Positions 14,348-20,080 of a stretch of 20,080 bases of DNA are shown here, in pieces. The number at the start of each line of letters is the position of its first letter. Position 1 is the first letter of the stretch. Location: positions 1 through 20,080 of the forward strand of contig DASRVA010000149.1 of assembly GCA_035687745.1 (NCBI GenBank), in the 5' to 3' direction. The position numbers and the translations under genes are program-made. This DNA comes from DASRVA01 sp035687745 (lineage in GTDB: Bacteria; Gemmatimonadota; Gemmatimonadetes; JACCXV01; JAHWKZ01). The notes under the pieces are model-generated. The model was not told the DNA's origin. It saw only the letters and a program-made list of their open reading frames with translations, and made no database searches.

Positions 14348-15220
14348 ATGAGGATCATCGCCAACCCGCGCGCCGGGCACGGGACGGGAGCGCGCAGCAT
14401 CCAGGCACTGCGCGACGCGATCCGGCGGCGGGACCTTGACGCCACGATCGTTCTGACGGAGCGCCCGGGGCACGCCACCGGGATCGCCCGGGAGCTCGCC
14501 GGCTCCGAGCCGCGCCTGGCGGTCCTCGGAGGGGACGGCACGATCGGGGAGGTGGCCGACGCGATCGCCGGAACGGACACCGAGCTCGCCATCCTTTCGA
14601 TGGGGACCGGGAACGACGTGGCCAGGAGCCTGGGCCTTCCGCTCAACGACCTGGATGCCGCGCTGGACGTGGCGTTCCGGGGCCAGGTCCGCGCCATCGA
14701 CGTGGGCCGGGAGCGGGACCGCCACTTCGTCTCCGTGCTCGGGCTCGGCTTCCCCGCCATCGTCGCCGAGCAGGCCAACCAGACCCGGCTGCGCGGGTCG
14801 CCCGCGTTCTTCGTGGCCGTCTACCGGGCGATGAGCCGCCTCCGCCCGACCCCCATGACGATCCGGCTCGACGACCGCACGCTGGAAGGCGAGTGCGTGG
14901 CGGTGATGGTCCAGAACACACCGTACACGGGCGGCGGTCTGCACATGGCACCAGGTGCCAAGGTCGACGACGGGCTGCTGGACGTGGTCGTCGTCGACGG
15001 GATCGGCCGGCTCGACCTGATGATCCACTTCCCCAGGGTCTACCAGGGGCGCCATCTGGAGCACGCCAGCTTCTCGCTTCACCGGACACGGACCGTCCGC
15101 ATCGACACCGAGTCGCCGCTCCCCAAGATGTTCGACGGGGACATCGTGGGCGTCGCGCCCGTGGAGGCGTCGGTCGTCCCGGGTGCGCTCAAGGTCGTGG
15201 TCCCCGTTGACGGTGGCTGA
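14348..15220 (+). CDS. Diacylglycerol kinase family (YegS/DagK-like) lipid kinase
   Basis: This encodes 290 residues, the usual length for the bacterial DagK/YegS/LCB5 group. The family opens with NPRAGHG (residues 6-12). The nucleotide-binding GGDGT lies at 61-65, and GTGND with VARSLG at 86-90 onward. The later block MVQNTPYTGGGLHMAPGAKV with DDGLLDVVVV and the C-terminal DGDIVG complete the fold. Members phosphorylate diacylglycerol, related lipids or sphingoid bases; the substrate here is not readable. Its last bases overlap the start region of the four-domain reductase/ligase/acyltransferase gene, so it is the first gene of a lipid operon. It could recycle or supply a phosphorylated glycerolipid for that enzyme; this is inference. 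Confidence 0.9.
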   Translation: MRIIANPRAGHGTGARSIQALRDAIRRRDLDATIVLTERPGHATGIARELAGSEPRLAVLGGDGTIGEVADAIAGTDTELAILSMGTGNDVARSLGLPLNDLDAALDVAFRGQVRAIDVGRERDRHFVSVLGLGFPAIVAEQANQTRLRGSPAFFVAVYRAMSRLRPTPMTIRLDDRTLEGECVAVMVQNTPYTGGGLHMAPGAKVDDGLLDVVVVDGIGRLDLMIHFPRVYQGRHLEHASFSLHRTRTVRIDTESPLPKMFDGDIVGVAPVEASVVPGALKVVVPVDGG

Positions 15221-18200
15221 GGGCGTGGAGCGGATCGCCGACTTCCTCGCCGGCAAGCGGCTCCTCGTCACCGGCTCGACGGGGTTTCTAGGCCAGCCAT
15301 TGGTCGAGAAGATCCTTTGGGCGGCCCCCGACGTGGAGCGGATCTGGGTCCTGATCCGGCCCAAGCGCCGCTTCGGCGGCGGTGTGGAGTCGCCGGGCGA
15401 CAGGCTGCGGAAGGAGCTCTTCGGCTCGAGCGTCTTCGACCGGCTCCGGTACCGGCACGGCGAGGAGCTGGAGGCGTTCCTCGAGACCAAGGTCGTCGCG
15501 GTCGGTGGCGACATCGCCGAGGACGACCTCGGAATCGAGCCCGGGCTCAAGGCCGAGCTCCAGCGCACGCTCGACATCGTCATCAACGGCGCGGCGGTCG
15601 TCTCGTTCGACGCCCCGATCGACGAAGCCCTCGCCCTCAACACGATGGGCGCGGCCCGGGTCGCCGACTTCGCGGCGGGATGCGACCACGCCATCCTCAT
15701 GCACGTTTCGACGGCCTACGTCTGCGGGACCACCAACCAGACGGTGCCCGAGACGATCCATCACGCCGCCGGGCCCTCCGCCGCGGAGCCTTTCCCGCCG
15801 CGGCAGTTCACCGATCCCGCGCTCGACATCGAGCACATCCGGGAGATCATCGAGCGAGTCCACGCCGAGGGCGAGAGCCCCGAGGTGCGGCGCGAGCTCG
15901 TCCATTCGCTCGTCCAGCGGCGTCAGAGCCGGGGCGGCGACCGCTCCGAGCCGCGCCGGGACATGATCCAGAGCCTGCGCGCCCGCTGGGTCAAGAACCG
16001 GCTCGTCGAGGAGGGGATGGCGTGGGCCCGCGAGCGTGGCTGGAACGACACCTACACCTACACCAAGGCGCTCGGCGAGCAGATGGTCCTCGCCCGGCGC
16101 GGCGACACCCCGACGGCGATCGTACGGCCGGCGATCATCGAGAGCAGCATGTCGGAGCCGAGCCCGGGATGGCTGGACGGCCTGCGGATGGCCGACCCGC
16201 TGATCGCCGCGATCGGCAAGGGGCGGCTCCGCTCGCTCCCGCTCGACCCCGAGGTCACCCTCGACCTCGTGCCGGTGGACATGGTCGTCAACGCCATGCT
16301 GGCGGGGCTCCCGCGGCTGGCCCGGGACGGGGGACTGTCCGTGTACCAGGTCGCCACGGGCGCGCGGAACCCGGCCAAGATGCGGCACCTCCACGACCTC
16401 ATCGTCCGGTACTTCCAGGCCAACCCGATGTTCGACCGGGACGGAAGGCCGATCCGCGTCAGGCCGCTGCGGTTCCCCCCGCCGGCCCTCTTCCGGCTGC
16501 AGCATCGTCTGAAGGCGGCTCCGCTGGCGTGGGCCGAGCGCGCGCTGGAGTGGCTCATGGACCGCGGGATCGCGGCCGGACGGGCGGGCCGGCTGCGACG
16601 CCGGATCGCCGCGGCCCGCGCCGCGCTCGACAAGCTCCAGGATTACGGCGAGCTCTACGAGCCGTACCTGAACCTCGACTGCCGCTTCCTCGTGGACGAA
16701 ACGATGCGGCTCTACGAGACCCTGACCCCCGAGGATCGCCGGCGCTTCAACTTCGACGTCTCGCGGGTCAACTGGCGCCACTACATGCAGGTCCACATCT
16801 CGGGCGTCAAGAAGCACATCCTGAAGGTCGAGCGGGCCGGGACCCTGGAGGTCGACGACGAGGACGCCGCCCGACAGGCCTCGGTCTCGACCATCTTCGA
16901 CCTCCTCGAGCACTCCGCCCGCCGGTTCCCCGACCGGGTGGCGCTCCAGCACAAGCGCGGTGAGGCGTGGCAGCGCTGGACGTTCACCGAGCTCCGTGAG
17001 GCGGCGCTCGACATCGGCGAGCGGCTGCTCAAGCTCGGACTGCGGAAGGGCGACCGGGTGGTCGTGTGGTCGGAGAACCAGCCCGCCTGGGGGGCGACCT
17101 ACTTCGGCGCCACGTCGATCGGCCTCGTCGTCGTCCCGCTGGACGCCCAGACCTGGCACCGCGAGGTGTGGGCGGTTGCCCGGTTCACCGAGGCCCGGGC
17201 GATCCTCGCCTCCCCGGCCTGCTTCGCCGAGTTCACCGCCGAGGAGCTCGCCGCCAACGAGCGCGCCCGGCATCCGGTCCCGCTCCTGGACCTGGAGGAG
17301 GGCGGCCGCCCCTTCGACCGGGACGAGTACCCGCGCTCGACCCGTCCACCCATCGACGGGGGGCCGGTCGAGCGCCCGACGGTCGAGTCCGACGATCCGG
17401 CGTCCATCATCTTCACGACCGGCACGGCGGTGGACCCGAGGGGGGCGGTGCATACGCACCGGAACTTCCTCAGCAACCTGTTCGGGATCAGCCGCGTCCT
17501 CTCGGTGAGCGAGGAGGACCACTTCCTCTCGGTCCTGCCGCTCTATCACGCCCTCGAGTTCACGTGCGGCTTCCTGGCCCCGATCCACCACGGCGGCACG
17601 GTGACCTACGCCCGCTCGCTCAAGCCGCGGGTGATCCTCGAGACGATGCGTGAAACCGGCGTCACGATCATGCTCGGTGTCCCGACCCTCTACGCCCTCC
17701 TGCGCGACGACCTCGAACGGCGCGTCCTGGGGATGGGGAAATCCCCGATCCGGTCGAACCTCATGGAGACCAGCAAGACCATCAGCCGCTCGGTGGAGCG
17801 GACCTTCAGCCGCAACATCGGGCGCCAGATCTTCGGCCGAGTGCACCAGGAGATGGGGGGGCGGATCCGCTTCTTCGTGAGCGGGGGCTCGGCCCTGGGT
17901 CGCGAGCTGTACGAGGACTACCGGACGATGGGGCTCACGGTCTACGAGGGGTACGGCCTCACCGAGACCGCGCCCGTCCTGACGGTGAACCCGCTCTACC
18001 AGAGCCGCTCCGGCTCGTGCGGGAGGCCGCTGCCGGGGGTCGAGCTGAGGCTCTGGCACACCGACGGCGATGGGGTCGGCGAGATCATCGTCCAGAGCCC
18101 GAGCCTGATGCAGGGGTACTTCCGAAACCCCGCCGCCACCGACCGCGTCGTCGTCGACGGCTGGTTCCACACGGGTGACCTGGGATGGGTGGACGCGGAC

Positions 18201-19628
18201 GGCTACCTGTACATCACCGGGCGCATCAAGGACGTGATCGTGACCGGCGCCGGGAAGAACGTCTACCCGATCGACCTGGAGGCCATCTACAGGTCGATCC
18301 CGACCGTGCGGGAGATCTGCGTCGTGGGGGTCCCGAGCGGGCTTACCGAGGAGGTCCACGCGGTCGTCGTCCCGGAGCGGAGCGCGGTCGAGGAGGCGGG
18401 CGATCTGGCCGCCGTCCGGAAACGGATCCAGCGCGACATCCAGGCCCTGGCCCGCGAGCTCCCGAGCTACCACCGGGTCCAGCAGCTCCACGTGTGGCGG
18501 GAGCCCCTGCCTCGCAACCGGGACGGCGAGATCGACCGGGCGGCCGTGCGGGAGCGGGTCCGGAAGAGCGTCCGGATTCCCGAGGCGCCGCCCACTCACC
18601 GGAGCCGCGAGCAGCTCGCCGAGGCGATCGGCCGCGAGCTGGCCCGTCTGTCCGGGCTGCCGGCCGAGGACATCGCCGTCGACCGCGACCTCTACGACGA
18701 CCTCGGACTGGACAGCCTCAAGGCGATCGAGCTCCACCTCTTCCTCGAGCACGAGCTCGGGATCTCGCTCGAGGACGACGAGGCGGCCCGCGTCCGGACG
18801 GTCGAGGAGCTCCTGGTCGCTGCGGGCGTGCCGTCGCGGTCCAGGGAGCCGAGCGCGGCGGCGCGCCGGCCGGGGCTCCGCTCCGCGCTCCCGTTCGACG
18901 AGCGGTCGACGCTCGATCGATGGCTCTTCGAGTCGGCGGTCATGGGCCTCGAGACCCTCTACGGCTCCTTCTTCGACCTGACCGTCGAGCACCCCGAGCG
19001 GCTCCCGCGCCGGAGCCCGTACCTGCTCGCCGCCAACCACTCGAGCCACCTGGACGCGCCGGCGATCCTGTCCGCCGTGCGGAAGGTCCGGGGCGCGGAG
19101 GCGGCGCGGACGCTGCACGTCCTGGGGGCTCGCGACTACTTCTTCGACACCGCGCTCAAGAGGTGGTTCTTCAGCACCTTCCTGAACGTGGTCCCGATCG
19201 AGCGCGAGGAGTCGTCGCTGGCCGGCCTCCGGATGGTGAAGTCGATCCTGGCGAGCGGAGAGTCCGCGCTCATCTTCCCCGAGGGAACCCGCTCCCGCTC
19301 GGGCCAGATCCAGCCGTTCAAGCCCGGACTGGGGCTCCTGGCCTGGGAGCTCGGCGTCCCGATCGTCCCGGTCCGGATCACGGGCACGCACGACGCCCTG
19401 CCGGCCGGCCGCTCGCTCCCCCGCCGCGGCAAGGTCACGGTCACTTTCGGGGAGCCGATCACGATGGACGCCTACCGGGAGGCGGGGACCACTCTCCCGC
19501 ACGACGCCCTCTTCCGGACGATCGCGTCGGATGTGCGCCGGACGATCCTCGAGCTCGGCAACGGCGCGGGCTCCGGGGGCGCGGAGGCTCCGCCGGGCGA
19601 GCGCGAAATCGCCGGCCCGTCCCCATGA
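15213..19628 (+). CDS. Four-domain lipid enzyme: fatty acyl reductase - acyl-AMP ligase - acyl carrier protein - PlsC acyltransferase
   Basis: About 1471 residues from GTG 15213 (GTG 15183, TTG 15207 and GTG 15225 are alternatives). Residues 15-540 resemble fatty acyl-CoA reductase: NADP-binding TGSTGFLG (20-27), active-site Tyr281-x3-Lys285, and the FAR C-terminal helical domain (LYETLTPEDRRRFNFDV). Residues about 560-1116 are an AMP-forming acyl ligase with YEGYGLTET (911-919) and GWFHTGDLGWVD around Asp989. Its P-loop reads FTTGTAVDPRGA (734-745), and Glu1106 stands in the A10 position normally held by Lys. Residues about 1130-1195 are a carrier protein with Ser1168 in GLDSLKAIEL as phosphopantetheine site. 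Residues about 1250-1450 are PlsC, with NHSSHLD (His1276, Asp1281) and FPEGTRS (1355-1361). The order recalls ElbD of myxobacterial ether-lipid synthesis. It overlaps the kinase gene before it and the phosphatase gene after it. Confidence 0.92.
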   Translation: MAEGVERIADFLAGKRLLVTGSTGFLGQPLVEKILWAAPDVERIWVLIRPKRRFGGGVESPGDRLRKELFGSSVFDRLRYRHGEELEAFLETKVVAVGGDIAEDDLGIEPGLKAELQRTLDIVINGAAVVSFDAPIDEALALNTMGAARVADFAAGCDHAILMHVSTAYVCGTTNQTVPETIHHAAGPSAAEPFPPRQFTDPALDIEHIREIIERVHAEGESPEVRRELVHSLVQRRQSRGGDRSEPRRDMIQSLRARWVKNRLVEEGMAWARERGWNDTYTYTKALGEQMVLARRGDTPTAIVRPAIIESSMSEPSPGWLDGLRMADPLIAAIGKGRLRSLPLDPEVTLDLVPVDMVVNAMLAGLPRLARDGGLSVYQVATGARNPAKMRHLHDLIVRYFQANPMFDRDGRPIRVRPLRFPPPALFRLQHRLKAAPLAWAERALEWLMDRGIAAGRAGRLRRRIAAARAALDKLQDYGELYEPYLNLDCRFLVDETMRLYETLTPEDRRRFNFDVSRVNWRHYMQVHISGVKKHILKVERAGTLEVDDEDAARQASVSTIFDLLEHSARRFPDRVALQHKRGEAWQRWTFTELREAALDIGERLLKLGLRKGDRVVVWSENQPAWGATYFGATSIGLVVVPLDAQTWHREVWAVARFTEARAILASPACFAEFTAEELAANERARHPVPLLDLEEGGRPFDRDEYPRSTRPPIDGGPVERPTVESDDPASIIFTTGTAVDPRGAVHTHRNFLSNLFGISRVLSVSEEDHFLSVLPLYHALEFTCGFLAPIHHGGTVTYARSLKPRVILETMRETGVTIMLGVPTLYALLRDDLERRVLGMGKSPIRSNLMETSKTISRSVERTFSRNIGRQIFGRVHQEMGGRIRFFVSGGSALGRELYEDYRTMGLTVYEGYGLTETAPVLTVNPLYQSRSGSCGRPLPGVELRLWHTDGDGVGEIIVQSPSLMQGYFRNPAATDRVVVDGWFHTGDLGWVDADGYLYITGRIKDVIVTGAGKNVYPIDLEAIYRSIPTVREICVVGVPSGLTEEVHAVVVPERSAVEEAGDLAAVRKRIQRDIQALARELPSYHRVQQLHVWREPLPRNRDGEIDRAAVRERVRKSVRIPEAPPTHRSREQLAEAIGRELARLSGLPAEDIAVDRDLYDDLGLDSLKAIELHLFLEHELGISLEDDEAARVRTVEELLVAAGVPSRSREPSAAARRPGLRSALPFDERSTLDRWLFESAVMGLETLYGSFFDLTVEHPERLPRRSPYLLAANHSSHLDAPAILSAVRKVRGAEAARTLHVLGARDYFFDTALKRWFFSTFLNVVPIEREESSLAGLRMVKSILASGESALIFPEGTRSRSGQIQPFKPGLGLLAWELGVPIVPVRITGTHDALPAGRSLPRRGKVTVTFGEPITMDAYREAGTTLPHDALFRTIASDVRRTILELGNGAGSGGAEAPPGEREIAGPSP

Positions 19629-20080
19629 GCGGGACGACGGCCGCCTTCTTCGACGTCGACGGGACCCTGGTCGACAGCGACATCGTGCGCTACGGGGTCG
19701 AGATCCGGACGGCCGAGATGTCGAAGCCCCGGCGGGCCCTCTGGATCGCCGCCTTCCTGCCGCGGATCCCGTATTACCTGGCGCTGGACCGGAAGAGCCG
19801 GGGCGCCTTCCAGCGCGCCTTCTACCGGGTGTACCGCGGGCTCTCGGCCGACGAGCTCGGGGAGCGCTCGGAGGCCCTTTTCCACCATTACGTCGAGCCG
19901 CGCCTCTTCCGCGCCGGTCTCGTCCGGCTCGCCGACCACCGGCGGCGGGGCCACCGGGTCGTCCTGGTCAGCGGCTCGGTCGAGGCGATCGTCCGCCCGC
20001 TGGCGGACCGGCTCGAGGTGCGGGACGTCCTGGCGCCGCGTCTCGAGGCCGCGAACGGCCGGCTGACGGGGCTCCTGGAC
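19625..20080 (+). CDS. HAD-IB family phosphatase (C-terminus beyond right edge)
   Basis: An open frame starts at ATG 19625, overlapping the stop of the four-domain lipid gene as ATGA, and stays open for 152 codons to the window end. Motif I is AAFFDVDGTLVDSD, with nucleophile Asp10 and Asp12. A helical cap follows (about residues 20-95, with LWIAAFLPRIPYYLALDRKS), then motif II, VVLVSGS, near residue 118. The layout matches the HAD-IB (SerB-like) subfamily. Motif III and the end are outside the window. HAD-IB proteins adjoin or are fused to PlsC in several bacteria, where a phosphatidate-type or acyl-glycerol-phosphate phosphatase role is often supposed. Translational coupling to the PlsC-containing enzyme suggests it acts on that enzyme's phosphorylated lipid product; this is inference. 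Confidence 0.85.
   Translation, partial: MSGTTAAFFDVDGTLVDSDIVRYGVEIRTAEMSKPRRALWIAAFLPRIPYYLALDRKSRGAFQRAFYRVYRGLSADELGERSEALFHHYVEPRLFRAGLVRLADHRRRGHRVVLVSGSVEAIVRPLADRLEVRDVLAPRLEAANGRLTGLLD

Noticed and set aside
14276..15700. N-terminal extension of the ThiO frame up to 15700
   Set aside because: The extra 475 codons are antisense to the lipid kinase and the start of the reductase gene. The oxidoreductase family begins at the FAD motif just after ATG 14275.
15288..19502. A 1404-codon open frame on the minus strand
   Set aside because: It is fully antisense to the four-domain lipid gene, whose product has many exact motifs. The antisense product is Arg/Pro/Asp/Leu-rich with no recognisable domain, as expected from mirrored codon bias in GC-rich DNA.

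Overview
This is a GC-rich (roughly 70% by eye), densely packed bacterial chromosome segment. Stop/start overlaps of the ATGA, GTGA and TAGTG kind are common, and Shine-Dalgarno sites are present but not universal. The gene content does not fix the phylum: a secreted amidase-like protein with AMIN domain, an Npt1/Npt2-type nucleotide transporter fused to HEAT repeats, DUF2203, a heterodimeric E1 oxo-acid dehydrogenase with lipA/lipB, and a multidomain lipid enzyme. It would suit a high-GC lineage such as Acidobacteriota, Myxococcota-like or candidate-phylum soil/sediment bacteria; this is inference. I see no insertion sequence, CRISPR array or phage gene.

Layout. (1) Positions 1-1345, minus strand: smpB followed by the N-terminal part of a secreted stalk/AMIN-domain protein (probably an N-acetylmuramoyl-L-alanine amidase) that runs out of the window. 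(2) 1441-1617: a tRNA-Leu(CAG) with its own promoter and terminator. (3) 1645-5586, plus strand: an 84-aa single-span membrane protein, a DUF2203 protein, and a large transporter-HEAT-cyclic-nucleotide-binding fusion that lacks any ATG/GTG/TTG start at its expected N-terminus. (4) 5587-5795: a convergent intergenic stretch, clearly poorer in GC. (5) 13003 down to 5796, minus strand: one compact lipoate/2-oxo-acid dehydrogenase operon, lipB-lipA-E1alpha-E1beta-E2-(HicB-like fragment)-(SnoaL-like protein)-E3. LipB and LipA make the lipoyl group, E2 carries it, E1 and E3 charge and reoxidise it. Two small foreign-looking genes of lower GC sit between E2 and E3. (6) 14275 down to 13088: a ThiO-like FAD amine oxidase. 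(7) 14348 to the right edge, plus strand: a lipid operon of diacylglycerol-kinase-family protein, a 1471-aa fusion of fatty acyl reductase + acyl-adenylate ligase + acyl carrier protein + PlsC acyltransferase, and a HAD-IB phosphatase cut by the window edge.

The most interesting item is the four-domain lipid enzyme. Its domain order recalls ElbD, the multifunctional ether-lipid enzyme of Myxococcus xanthus (from memory, not searched). Its ligase domain has altered P-loop and A10 motifs, including a Glu where the catalytic Lys is expected. Second is the HicB-like/SnoaL-like pair spliced into the dehydrogenase operon without breaking translational coupling. Third is the transporter fusion with an apparent non-AUG start.
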